From NCBI RefSeq assembly GCF_001039355.2, contig NW_019775412.1, positions 126,001 to 186,000 of the forward strand: a stretch of DNA of 60,000 nt, in the 5' to 3' direction. The DNA is from Lingula anatina (taxonomy: Eukaryota > Brachiopoda > Lingulata > Lingulida > Lingulidae). The stretch's first letter is position 1, and each line of letters begins with the position of its first letter. Position numbers and translations under genes: made by a program. Below, in pieces: positions 33,363 to 46,115 of this stretch. The notes beneath the pieces were generated by a model, which was not told the origin of the DNA, did no database searches, and worked only from the letters and a program-made list of their open reading frames with translations.

Positions 33363-36300
33363 CCAAGGTAAAAGATGGCTTTTTACTAATCAGTGCAACT
33401 CTTGTGTTCTTGTTTATTTTGAAGTACTATGCTGTCATTTTTTAAAATGTGTTAACTGGTCAGTTGCACAGGAATGGGACGTGATATAACTTTAAATTAT
33501 AAATGTCTGGGCATCAATTTCAGATGCAGATCAGAAGAAAGCAACAGATACAGGGGCGGCTGGTGATGATGCTCCAGCGTCCAGTCTGTCAGTAGAAGCT
33601 GAACCTTTTCAGCCAAAGAAAACAGATGACAAAGAAGCAGGAGAGCTGGTAATATAACGTCACTACTTTTAGCACAGTAAAAATAATGCAGGAGAACTGA
33701 GCTTAGTTGTAGATTTGACCACATATTGAAAAGTCATCCAAGATAGCCTAAAACAAAACTGTTGACACTGCATGAGATCATATCATATAATGAGATTAGA
33801 AAATGTGAAAATCCAGATGAGGTGGGCTTAAGCTTTAAGTAAAGGGTGAAACTCCATACAACATGAATTATATCTCACAATACAATTACAAACTAACATA
33901 CAAAACATGACGAATTTGTACTTTTGGGAAAAATACTGATTCCATAGGACTAAGAGAAAATAATCAGAAAAAAATATTGGGTAGATTTTGTCAACTTTTA
34001 ATTATTGCTGCACTGCACTAGTTAGTCTGCCATTATTTCTAACTCCTCTCTCTTCTGAATCCTTGGATATCTGGCTTGATTTTACCCTAAGTTGAGAGAC
34101 TTATAGCTATTTCAGATGATTACCATTACAATTGATAAATACCATTGATTACTGTTAGTTTCTATTTTAATTAGCTTCAATCAACACATCAGTTTTGTTG
34201 TTTACAACAAGACAGTGACAAATGCTACCTTTTGAGATGGATTGTTTTATTTTGTCATAATATTTGTTGTTTATGTATTTAAGGATAGGGTTAGGAGCAC
34301 ATTGTTTTCCCATTTGGTTTTCATGAAAGTTGCATCTTTATATAGAGTTTTTTTCTCCATTTTCAATGCTATAGTCCAGTTTTTACTATGATGTAACATT
34401 CTGAACTGTGGTGGTGCTTGATTGCAGAGTGGAGAGGAGGAGGCTGCCAAAGATGAAGACGATGACGATGACTCAGATGATGATGTACAAGTTACGATAG
34501 GAGATATAAAAACTGGAGCGGCCGCATACGAGTATGTGTGCAATCTTTTTAATCGTAAAAATATGCATTGATTCTTTTGACCAAGTCGGCAATTTTTGAC
34601 TTTAATTTCATTCCTGAAACCTAATCTGACCAAAGCATGAAATATGACACCATTTGCCATTATTTACTAATTAATCTGTAATTAAACCAATTAATTTAAT
34701 CTGGTAAATGAGCACATGGTAATGACCTTTTACTAATAATTTGTAAAATCCCTTAATTTTATGTACTTTCCATATTATACTTCATAGTTTGTTTACTTAC
34801 TAATTCATCAGCATCAGTGTTAAATCAGCTAGAAAAGAAAAAGCAAAGAAAAATTGACTCATTTAGTAAGAATTTTAAGCTGATTTTATTTTAACAAAAA
34901 GGTTTTGACCTGAAATGTTTCTCCCTTTAATTTGTACTCACAAATTTGTATTATTTCCAGGGCAGCACCTAGGAATTTATTCAAGGCAACAGCTTATGCA
35001 AAGTCAGGGCCAGCAAGTATGTTGAATTTTACTTTTTTGTTTGTTCATTTTAAGCAATTAAAGTAGATAAGTAGATTTCTTGTTAGTGAGGGACAGAATA
35101 AAGCTGATTAAAAATGAGTTGTTTGTGACTGGCGTCTGTGATGAATTGTTTGGATAATACAATGTAACATGGTCAGAACATGGCATAACAACAAATGGTA
35201 ACATAAATCATATATTAAAGAAAAATTCAACATATAACACATATGCTAATTAACACCCCATTTAGATAAAAATAGATAATTCAAGAAAATAATACTTTTT
35301 ACCTATACCTGTGTGAATGTTGACCTACTCCAGTGTGAATGTTGACCTATGTCAGTGTTGACTTTACCTGGGGGAATGTTGACCAGTGCCTGTGTGAATG
35401 TTGAAATACACCCACATGAATGTTGACCTTTACCTGTGGGAATGTTGACCTGTGTCTGTGTGAATGTTGACCTTTACCTCAGGGAATGTTGACCTGTATC
35501 TGTGTGTTTGTTGACCTTTACCTGAGGGAATGTTGACCTGTATCTGTGTGTTTCAGGTGGAGTCAAGGCACCTGCTAAAGGTGTAGATGTGGAAGCCCAG
35601 GGGACAATTAATGGGGTATCTACACTAGAGTTTGATATTGACTCTTTAAAGAATGAAGAAAAACCATGGAGGAAGCCAGGTTGGTCACCATTATATTGAA
35701 AACTTAGTTTGAAAAGATAATGTGAATAAGTGATAGAAATAAATAAATAATGAGAATAAAAACAGATTAAATAAAGGAGGTGCACGAGTGGTCATTTGTA
35801 GTGAAATATTTTTTAAGTACCAGTCAGTGGCACTTTGTTAATTGTCAACATTTGAAATGAAATATTATCCATCTGGTAAATGAGCAGATAGTTATGACCT
35901 TTTACCACTGATTTGTGAAATCCCTTAATTGTATGAAGAGATAGTTCCATATTATACCTCATAGTTTGTTAGTGTGTCCTTAATCTTATGAGAGAGCTGT
36001 GTGTTGTGTCTCACATAGAGATTTCAAGTTAATGTTGGCAAACTATAATATTTTCCTAGGTGCTGATGTGACAGACTATTTCAACTATGGTTTCAATGAA
36101 GACACATGGATGCAGTACTGTGAAAAGCAGAGGAGGATGAGGTTGGAGAGCGGGGCCAACAAAGTCTTTGTAATTATATGCTTTTTATATAACTCTTTCC
36201 CCCATCTGCATGGGTGACAGTTTTCAGGAATATGCCTGATTTCAGGATTTTCAGTCTTTATTTTGATCATCTTTTCATGTGGTCTAAATACGATGAGAAA

Positions 36301-38624
36301 TTGCAAGATAGGTTTACAGGATTTTAAGTTTTTTCAACTTTCACCCATGCACATAAGACACGTCAACAGCCTGCAGCAATAAAACTTTTAAAAATTAAGG
36401 CCAGCATGGAGATTTTTTTGGCAAATGCTAAAGTTGGTCAAATATGGTTCAATGCGTAGTGTACTTGATGAGATTTTTTTCTCAATTTATTAAAAATTTG
36501 GTAAACATATTTATTATATGTAAAAAAAAAAGATTTGCTTTTGAATGAGACACTGGAAAACATTGTTGATAGATTTTTTGGATGAACAAGATCACTAACA
36601 TTGCTAACATCAAAATAAACTTTTTGTTGCTATTATTGTTATCATGATTATAAATACTAAGCTCCCTGTATTGTATGAAAATTGTACACTATTTTGATAG
36701 ATGAAGAGATAGTTGTAGATATTGATACATTCAAAAGTAATCCTTATTCTTACTGTAACAAAATTATAGCCTGTGAACTAATACTTACCTCAAGCTATCA
36801 GGTATATAAGTGATAACTTTGTTCCCTGTTATGTCAGGTTCACCATGGACAAGGAGCCCAGGGAGCCCCGCCTAAACCAGATACCACACCCAAAACACAG
36901 GGGAACAGTAAGTACATCTGGCAATAGAAACTGATACTCTCAAGAATCTGTACTTAGTGACTTTTGTTAGTGGTTCAGCAAATTGTCTGGAAATCAAGTT
37001 TTTTTTTTTCAAATTCAGTTTGTATAACATGAACTTTAAATTGATGCCTGTAATATCTTTTCCTTTGAATTTATTATAATATTTTAAAATAGATTTCCTT
37101 CGTTTATCATTATTAAACATCTCTTCCTCAGTTCTTGTCCTGTCAAGCACGTCACCAGCTCGTAACTACAAAGCAGGCCCGCCTCCACAGCGGAAAGTCT
37201 CTGGAACAATAGATGTGATTGGTGGCTCAGCACAGTCTTCACGGCGAGTTGACAGCGAGCCCCACCCTCCTGGCTTACCATCAGATGGTCTAATGAACCC
37301 AGATTTGTGAGTTTAAAATGAAATAATGTAGTTGAATGTATATGACAAATAGTGACATAAGTTTGTTAGTATTATACTTCGGTTATGTTTTTATTTTCTT
37401 TTTCTTTTTTTGATTATGACAGCCCTGTGTTTCCAACAAAATTGATATGGAAATGTTTTGTCCTCCATAATTTTTGTATATTAAATTATTCCATTTGAGC
37501 AAAGGAGACTTAGATGTCTTGCTCTCTCTGTATCATTCTGATAACAAAAGGGTTTATTGGCTTATTGCTAGTGCATAAGTTACAACAAATATAAATTTTA
37601 ATTAATAAATTGTCTCTGCCTTTTTAACATGGACAAATACCTGTAATAATAGCCATATTCTCAGAGACATTATCGTATTCATTTTATATCTTAGTAAAAA
37701 ACCATACCCCCAGCCAGTGCCGCCCCCTGGTGTGGCACCCAGCATGCAGCCTGTCCCACAACACGAGTATCCAGTACCCCCTCCAGGAATGCCACCCCCG
37801 GGGATGCCGCCCCCAGGGATGCCCCCACCACCTGGTAGGTATACAGAAAGGTAATGGGAATTGCCTAAAATAATGGCTATATGGGTGATGTTATATGAGA
37901 CTAGAAAATGTGTGAGAATGGGATTGACGTCTTAGGAAGCAATACAGATGTGACCTGCAAAAGATGGTGAATTTGTACCATTGCAATGGATATATAGTAA
38001 TGGCAGATCACCTGAAGTCTTTGTTTCACCTTTCTCTCCCAAAGTATAATCTGATCTGTTGACACCTGACAGGTGTTAGCAATACCTTAGGGCGGTGGGA
38101 AGGTAGTGGTCGTAGTTTGAATTTGATTACAACTGTTAAAAGTATATTTTGAAGGGATTTCTAGCCTTTGGCAATTTCCGTAAAGTTTGGCATGTGTGAT
38201 GGATATCATATACTGTCAATAACACTATAGCCGATAGTCAGGCTTGATGGCTTAGTGGATAATGTTTTTGGCTGCCAGTGCCCAGTGCTGCCCAATGGAA
38301 TGTCAATAGTAGGGTTGACTTTTTTGTATTGCAAGATTACAACATATAAGCTTCACATTCAGCATGAATTTTGTATTTTTCAAAATTATTGTTAGACTTA
38401 TGTTAGTAAAATAAAATGAAATCACAATTTAGTATGTTTGTTTTGACTTTAAAATATACTATATAGTAACTTTTGATAAACAAACTGAATTATTTCAGTG
38501 TTGTTTCCCCTGTTTTATTCCAGGTGTGCCACCCCCAGGAGTTCCTCCCCCAGGATATGGACCCCCTCCCAGTAAGTTACTTAACTATGTCTATTGCCCC
38601 CCCCCCCCAAACACCCCAATGCAT

Positions 38625-38713
<89 letters not shown>

Positions 38714-41700
38714 ACTTTTGAATTGTGTGTCCTTTCCTATTCTAGCCACTTACCTTGATGTCCCAATATGTCTACGTTTTTATCTTTTTTATTTGATTTA
38801 TCTCATTTATTCAGTATTTTTCAGTAGTAACTTTTTTGAAATAAGGGTAAGAGTTCTAATGAAAAGGAAAAATTATTATATTAATACAGAAGGTTAAGTT
38901 ATTGTGTACTTGTGATTCAGGTTTTTACCCCCCACCAGGAGCTGGACCACCCCCTCCAGACAGGTAAAACATTACTTCATAGATCTACACAGTTTACTGA
39001 ACAGATTAACACGCATCTCAATGTAATTGTGTAATAACCAGCTTTTCTGTATTCTACTTAATGCAAAGAGGAAGTGTGTGAATCTGTTAACCTGATTGCA
39101 TTCAGCGAGAGTTCCTCTGGGGTTAGTGGGCAGTAGCTAGTACCATAGATTTATTGTGAACGCACCCTAAATTTCAGTCTTATCATAAGTGCATCTTCTG
39201 GCCAAATGACCATAATATGTTTAAAAAAATATAGTTTCAATGTAAGTGATTCTCACCAACAAAAACTACTGAAATTGCGGTCTTGGAACCATGATCAACT
39301 TGCTGAAAATCTTCTTTGGTCTCTTTTCAGGGGCCCACCCCCAGGGTTCGAAGACAGACCCCCATATGGTTATGAAGGTCCTCCGCCCTCTTTCTCACCA
39401 TATTCTGGCGGACCTCCCCCTCATCCTGGTGGACCACCCCCAAATTGGGACCCCAGGCCAGGGGGTGGATACCCCTCCAACCAGCCACCCCCCTGGGAGT
39501 ACAATAGAGACCGAAGTCCTGCACGCTCTGATTCATACTATGACAGCAGGTAGGAGACAGTGGGTGTATCACCTGGGGGGAGGGAGGGGGGGGGGGAAAT
39601 GGGTAACCGGAATAGTCTATATGTCCTGCCACTCTGTCTGTCTTTCTGTCTGTCTATCGGTGTGTGTTTGTCTTGTGTCATCATTGCTGAAATAGGATGG
39701 TCTGTACTTCTGTCTGTTTGCCTGTTGGTGTGTGTTTTACCTGACTGACAATTTTACTGTTTTGAAATCCCTGATTGATGGACATATATGCTGTCTGACC
39801 CCCCCTTTCGTTTAATTATTGATTTATTGTATTATCAGCTTTTTGATGGAGAAATCATACTGCATTTATCCACCAAATTCGATATTTTATCCTAGAACAA
39901 GATGAAAATGTATCCACAATGCTGGTGCATAGGAAATAAATGAATTTTTATGACATTAGAATATTTTCCATGTGACATTTTAGAAGCCTCTTCTTGAACT
40001 TCCAGAAGCATCAAAATCTGCAGTCATGTAACAAAATTTTTGAATGGGTAACAGCTGTCAGTGCTGACAGTATTGAAAAAGTGGAACATAACAACTTGTG
40101 CTGGTGGAAATAGTTCTATGAAACATAAACCTTGAAAACTGCACTGTTTGAACATTTTTGTTTGTGCTCCTTTGAGCTAAAAATACCCGCTTGTATATAC
40201 AAGTGAGTTATTATAGCAACTTTTTCTGCTGCCACTTTCCAAGAAAAGGTGGTTAATACATCCTTCCTATTGAAATTGTTTTTCACAAATGAGAAACTGT
40301 TGATAATAAATCTTACTGTAATTGCATCTGACACTTTAGTATTTAGGAAAATGAAATTTGACCTCCCGTCAATATCGGCCCCCCTTGATGATGTTAGGGT
40401 TAAATTTAGAAGACAGTGGCTAAATATAGCAGTGCTTTTTATATGTGAGGTGTCTCTAGGAGTTTCTAGTTCACAAGAGGTGTCTACATATCTGCAAGAT
40501 TCTTTTGAATAGGTTTATGAATAGTTACATTGTCAAGTTACAGTGATTATTATTAATGAAAAAATTAGAAAATGATAGTCAAAATATTGTTCCAAGTTTA
40601 TGTTAAAATATACTTTAATCCAAAGTTGTATAAATATTTACAAGAGCAAAAGTAATTGTTTATGCAGTAAAGTTTTTAATTTCTTTTAATTTAGTTTTTT
40701 TTTTTCAATTTTAAATACCTACCATGTTTAGATTTTCCACCACTCAAGGACAGCAGAGCAAAAGTCAGTTCTGACAGAGCAAACTTAGATATTCTCACAG
40801 TTCTTCAGTTATTTGCAAAATTTTGCTACTTAGTTTTAACTTGTAATTAAATTTCAGCTGAGTAAAATTTAAAAGTGCAGCCTCAGTCAAAGCCGCTTTA
40901 TTTCACCCGAAACAATTATGCAGAATTAACTTTCTGAATGTGCACTAATAAATTGTTGTCGGGATTATCCAACACAAGTTGTGTGCCAGTGTTAGTATAG
41001 GACAAAGTACAATTAGTAACAATTAACTTTGATATATGTGTGAGCTGTAATGTAAAAAGAGATGGAAGTCTGTCAGCAGAGTGTTTGGTTATTTACATCC
41101 CCAGGTCATTGCAGGACAGGTCTGATGCTCGTTTGAATACAAACAGTCAGGGTTCGTTGACACTGGGGCATTTTTAGCAACAAATCTGTCACCGTTGATG
41201 TCTTGATTTTGAAAATTCACAGATTTTTAATAAAGAGGTGTTTCTGTGCATTTCTGCTCTTTTATCAATGTCTAATTCAGTTTTTTAATGGTCATTTATA
41301 ACATTGTTTATATATGTATAAAAACTACTGGCATTAACTGTTCATGGCTTAGTTTGTTTGATGTACAGGCCCGTAGCCAGCAGTTCTAGAAATTCTTTTT
41401 CTGAAAAAATGGATCTTTTTCCATGAAACTTTTGTGTACCTAGAAAAAAAGGCAATTCGTTTGAACCTCCTGATCCCTTGGTTAAAGACCTTAAATATTT
41501 CCATGGCATGTAGAGTTATATGTTGAAACAATTGTTTTTATTTTTGTGTTAAAGTACATTCTTAAATGATTTTAAGATAACTTTTTTCCAATTATAAGGC
41601 CACAAATCAGTTTACTATTAAAAATATTAAACAAAACAAACAAATTGGCACATGTGCAACAAATAGACTTTTTTTTTCAAAGAATAAATGTAAGAAAGGA

Positions 41701-44700
41701 TTTCATTAAAAATGTACTCTTTTCCTAATGCTACTTACCGTGTCATGCTTGATGGCATGTGCTATTCTTAACGAGTTCCTTTTTATGGACAATGTTTTTT
41801 CGTCGAGGTGAAAGAAAGACCTGGGGGACTTTTTGAACTTCATTTTCCTCCTCTTTTGGATCAGCTCATTAGGCTTCTAGGCCCCGCCAAGCTTCATGAC
41901 CTTAATCATGGCCTCAAGTGTGTGGTACAGTTGAAAAATATTCAGGTTCACTTTATGGAATTTACCAATAGTGAAGAACTTTTTTGGGTGCACCCCCCCC
42001 CCCCCCCCCCCCCCCCCCCTTTTTCATATGCTGGAGAAGTGATATTAGAATATATTGCTGAATAGGCTAATAACTAGATAAACAGCCTGAGTACCCAGAC
42101 CTCCACCAAGGCAGAATATTTTTCTAATTAATATACTTTATTGATATATCAAGTTATGGATCACCACTAAAATCAGTTTTTAGTTATCCCATTTCCGACT
42201 GAACCTCAAAATTTTATTCAAAACCGTTTTTTAACTTTTTGAGTTGGACTGTTTAAAATTAACAAACCAAGCAACTGAGCCAAACATGACATCTCATGCA
42301 GGCAAGGGTAGTAATCATCCTACTCTCCTTACATAATATTTAGTGAAAAAGAATTTCAATCTCTTTTTGCTACTTGTGCTCACTATTGCCCTCCTGCATT
42401 ATTCACTAGTGTGTGGAGAATGGGCAGTTCACTTAATTCATTAGTTACCATGACATATTTTTCTCTTTCACGTTTTTCCAATTCATTGTTACTGAAGCCT
42501 TGTTTCCATTTGTTTTATTTATTTTCATGTTATTTTTTAAGTGATTAGAGCAATTGAATATTTCAGTCAGCCTTAATACTTATGTATGTGTAATTTTTTC
42601 ATTATTAACATTATTTTTGACATTATTATTATTATTATTACTTTCAGTTCAGACAGTGAGGGAGAGAGGAGCAGCAGCAGGTTTAACAGTAGTGGTGGAA
42701 GTGGTACCAGAGACAGGAGCAGGGATTCCTATGAAAGGGATTCAAGGTCTGTGCACTGCATGCTTTCTTAAACATAGTGATACTCTTGACAGGATTTTTG
42801 CGACTAAATCTAATTTACCATGAGAAGCAATTTTTTTGTGCGCCTGAATCATTGCTTCACCATCCCTGCACTTGGATTTAGTGTTTTGTTTTTTTTTTTA
42901 TTTCTACAAGTAATTAAACCACCTAGTTCAAAGACCATCTTGTCTTCTTGACATTTTAGAAGGCAATATCAACATCAGGGAGAGGCTTTTTTGAATTGTT
43001 TATAATCCTGTATAGGGAAACAGAAGTAACTTTGCAGAATATATAGACATAAAAATATGACTTCAGGCAATTTTTAATTGCGTTTAGTATACCTTTAAGT
43101 TGGTCTAAAGTATAAGACTGAAAGATATAGTCTGCTATGACATAGGTTTAATCTGAGGTAGTTCCATAAAATGAGATTTTTTTTTGCACAAAAGTAAAAA
43201 GAAACTTGTTTTAGAGCAATATTTTGTAATCTGGCCCTCAAGTGGAAGAATACTTATTATCTTCTAGAATTTAGACATAACTTTTCTCATTGCCCTAAAT
43301 TGTTGACTGAATGGTTTGTTATTGTCATAGCTAGCCGGTATTAAATATAACTGTACCTAATGATCTGATTGGGGAATTGAGTGGGGTTTTACCAGGAGGA
43401 GACTCGTTAACCTGACAAATAGGTTCAAAGTTAGCATGGTTTTGTGTAAGGGTGGAAATGTTACATGTGTTTCAAATTTTGAGACAAATCACATAAATAT
43501 TTCCTGCTATAAATCTACTGTATAAAAATGCGTTGCTTTGTAGTGGTGTGAATATAGGTGAAGCTAAATTTTTGGTGAATTTAAAGCTTCATGTTGGTCG
43601 GTGACAAAGTCTGATTTGTAATTGCTTAGCACTTGAAATGTGTGAAGCCAGGAAATTGATTTTTCCTTCTTGTGTTATACAGATGTTTTTGCTCTTTTGG
43701 GTTGTGAAATTTCATAATTTATTACTGTTACAATGTACAAAAGTTTGATTCATTGCTTTATTTTTCGGTATATTTATATGATGAATCTGTTAAAAAAAAT
43801 TATTTATTTATTAATATTTATTTTATTTATTATTTTTTTGAGTAAGGAAATTAAGTTACATTTGCAAATTGAAACTTGTGCTGTCCATGATTTTGAACAG
43901 AAAAAAATCTTAGGTTAGTTTACATAAAACAAGTTTATAGTTTATACAGAAAAGATAAGAGCAGAGCACAGATGTGTTATTATGATAATTATTATGTATT
44001 ATACATATTAATTTTGTAATTAGACCTCTTTCCTTCCAAGACTGATGTCTGCAAAAATAAGTGTATATAAGAGAGAAGTAATTAAATATATTTATGATTA
44101 CTGACAGGAATATAATGATAACAGTTGGGCACAAAGTTTAAACACCCATAACCCATATGATGCTGGTGCTTTTTTCTTTCTTTCTAAAATATGTGTGTTT
44201 TTGAATGTTTTTCCAGGTATCGCAGAGAAAGGAGGCAACCGCACAGAGATCGAGAGGATCGCCATCGTCGAAGGTAATGGTAGGGCCGGGGCCATCTCGT
44301 ATGGAGATCTAGTGAGTCCAAGAGTGCCTCCTTTGGATTCAGTTCTCCCATTGCCATCTTTGATTACACTTAAAAAAAAAGAAAATATCAAATTTGATGA
44401 GATTCAGTTCTTTTTATTAGCTGCCTCAGTTATGGTTGCCCTTTTTGGTTTTCAGTCACTTTTGCATTTATCAGCTTCTTAGCTCTCTCTTCCTTAATTT
44501 CAAAACAAGTACAAAAAATTCAGTGGGGTTGGATAGCATGCAGTATTATTATTATAGACATTTTAATTTGTGGGTGAAGGATATTGAGAAGATTTTTTTT
44601 TTTTTTTGCCCAAAGGGTTATTCATTTTGACAATGTTTCACTCCCACACTGGTTGTTACTGATGGTCTTTGACATTTTCAAATACCTGTTGAAGACATAT

Positions 44701-45174
44701 AACCAGTGGGTGCTAAAATATAAACTCTCTCACTATATAATCATTATGTTATCTCTCAACAAGCATATGTGATATATGATTATTATTATGCTCATATTAA
44801 AAAGATTTGAATGCTTTGCAGTTTTGCTTGGGAACAGTAGGCCAATACCTGCACGTGTGTGTATGTGTGCGTGCGTGCGTGCAATCTTAACTACAAAGTT
44901 GGTTGGTCTTAGCCCACACTGAAATCTATTATAAACTCTTTCAGTTAAGTTGATGGAGCAATGTTCTAAATGTAACTGTTGATGTTCAAAATTTTGAATG
45001 AGAATATACTCATACGTTTGCACTTATATTTGGTCATTTTTTGTTAACTTCAGGAAACACAGAGAAGAAGAAGAGAAAGACGGTGACCGTCACCGTGGCC
45101 ATAAAAAGAAACGTTCGCGAAGAGACCGCGAAGATGGCGAGGGAACGGAGGACTCACAACAAGGAGTGGAGTGA
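33000..45174 (+). CDS. FIP1L1: Pre-mRNA 3'-end-processing factor FIP1
   Basis: Fifteen exons: 33000-33060, 33524-33648, 34428-34531, 34961-35016, 35557-35679, 36060-36169, 36838-36907, 37132-37306, 37695-37834, 38524-38571, 38921-38963, 39331-39549, 42648-42746, 44217-44273, 45054-45174. They give 1,551 nt, 516 aa (human 594). FIP1 is a CPSF subunit that links poly(A) polymerase and U-rich RNA to the cleavage complex in the nucleus. Visible are an acidic N-terminus with [22 protein letters not shown], and the FIP1 core motif [20 protein letters not shown] at about 151-171. GTIDVIG follows, then a Pro/Gly-rich block (repeated [10 protein letters not shown]) across exons 9-12 and an Arg/Asp/Glu-rich tail like that of vertebrate FIP1. 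For exon 6 I chose the GT at 36170 over that at 36164, because it keeps ANKVFVHHG aligned with human TNKITVQQG. Intron 12 is about 3.1 kb. Possible AATAAA signals lie at 46191 and 46719. Confidence 0.93.
33318..33355 (+). repeat. (CT)n microsatellite
   Basis: About 19 CT units in FIP1 intron 1. Confidence 0.9.
35301..35556 (+). repeat. 22-bp minisatellite ending at the FIP1 exon 5 acceptor
   Basis: About eleven imperfect copies of a roughly 22-bp unit, TG(T/G)GAATGTTGACCT(N)6CTG. The last copy runs into TGTGTGTTTCAG, the 3' splice site used for exon 5 (first base 35557). Confidence 0.8.
38629..38710 (+). repeat. (CT)n(CA)n compound microsatellite
   Basis: A CT block followed by a CA block, shortly after FIP1 exon 10; a short C run lies between exon and repeat. 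Confidence 0.9.
41364..41450 (+). repeat. Element end beginning ACAGGCCCG, plus-strand copy
   Basis: Starts ACAGGCCCGTAGCCAGCA, then TTCTAGAAATTC, TTTTTCTGAAAAAATGGA and CCATGAAAC, parallel to the copy at 17560-17645. It lies in FIP1 intron 12. Confidence 0.45.
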
Positions 45175-45836
45175 AAAGGTCGAGGACATCTTGGACTCTT
45201 TGTAGCAAATTGGAAACTTAACTAAAAACACTAGCAGTTTCAAGTTTTTACAAGCTTTAACAATGGAAGAGGACAGAACATCGTGGCTTATTTATGGCTC
45301 TTCCGTGTTTTGTTCTTGTATATGAAATGGCAGGACTTGGGTATAAAGCACTGCCTTATGCTGTATAGTCTGTGTTGTTCTATAGTGAAGTGGCAATACA
45401 GAACATTTACAGCACTGTCGCAGCTTAACATTCCTTCGTGTCATAATGTCATAACGTTTGACTGGACGATTTGTCATGGTGTAAGCTCTGCGGTTACAAC
45501 GACAAACAGCCTTTGCTTGGGTTTAATGGAAAGGAAAGGCAGTCTCCAGATCACAGTTTTAAGGTGGTGAAAACACCGCGACAGAGGGGACACTTATGAT
45601 CTTGATAGAGTTGCGAATGTGACAGAGGTCAGAATGCGTAGGTCTGTTGCCTAATGTCTCACAAACAACAGAATAACTCCAATACGCAGAGTGAGTCTGT
45701 CTTCAACAATGCGTACAATGTGCGTACATGCAACTCTGATCTTGACATCGTAAAAGAACGGGTAGGGCCAGCTATTCTGGTTTCAACATGCACAGTATAG
45801 TGATGTGAATGTATAGGCAGAGAGAGTTTTCAAGCT

Positions 45837-46115
45837 CTGTCACACCTAGCGTAAAAAGAAACGTATGAGTATCGTATGTGAAAGCGATTATAAGCACAAT
45901 TTTGAGCGTATGAAATCGGCCCTTTTCCAGCGTATGAAAATGAACATATAAAACAGCGTATGGAATTTTGAAACGCGTTCAAAACAGTTTTGGCTCCCTC
46001 CGCGCATGGGAACGTACTCCAACGTTTGCTTGTGTACTCGAGACGTATACCAACTGTTAGTCTGCGTATGGGCAATTTGTTCTCATACTGTTGTGCTGTA
46101 CGCTAAATGTGACAG
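45837..46115. mobile_element. Inverted-repeat element with repeated CGTATG motif
   Basis: Ends are CTGTCACACCTAGCGTA and its near complement (15 of 17 positions match). The hexamer CGTATG occurs six times inside. It lies about 660 bp after the FIP1 stop, so it may be within the FIP1 3' UTR. Confidence 0.6.

Noticed and set aside
36160-36170. First GT (GTCTTT) at the end of FIP1 exon 6
   Set aside because: The second GT (GTAATT) is a better donor and preserves alignment with human FIP1.
42647-42655. Alternative acceptor five bases into FIP1 exon 13
   Set aside because: It would bring a TGA into frame almost at once; the upstream CAG keeps the Ser/Arg-rich frame open.
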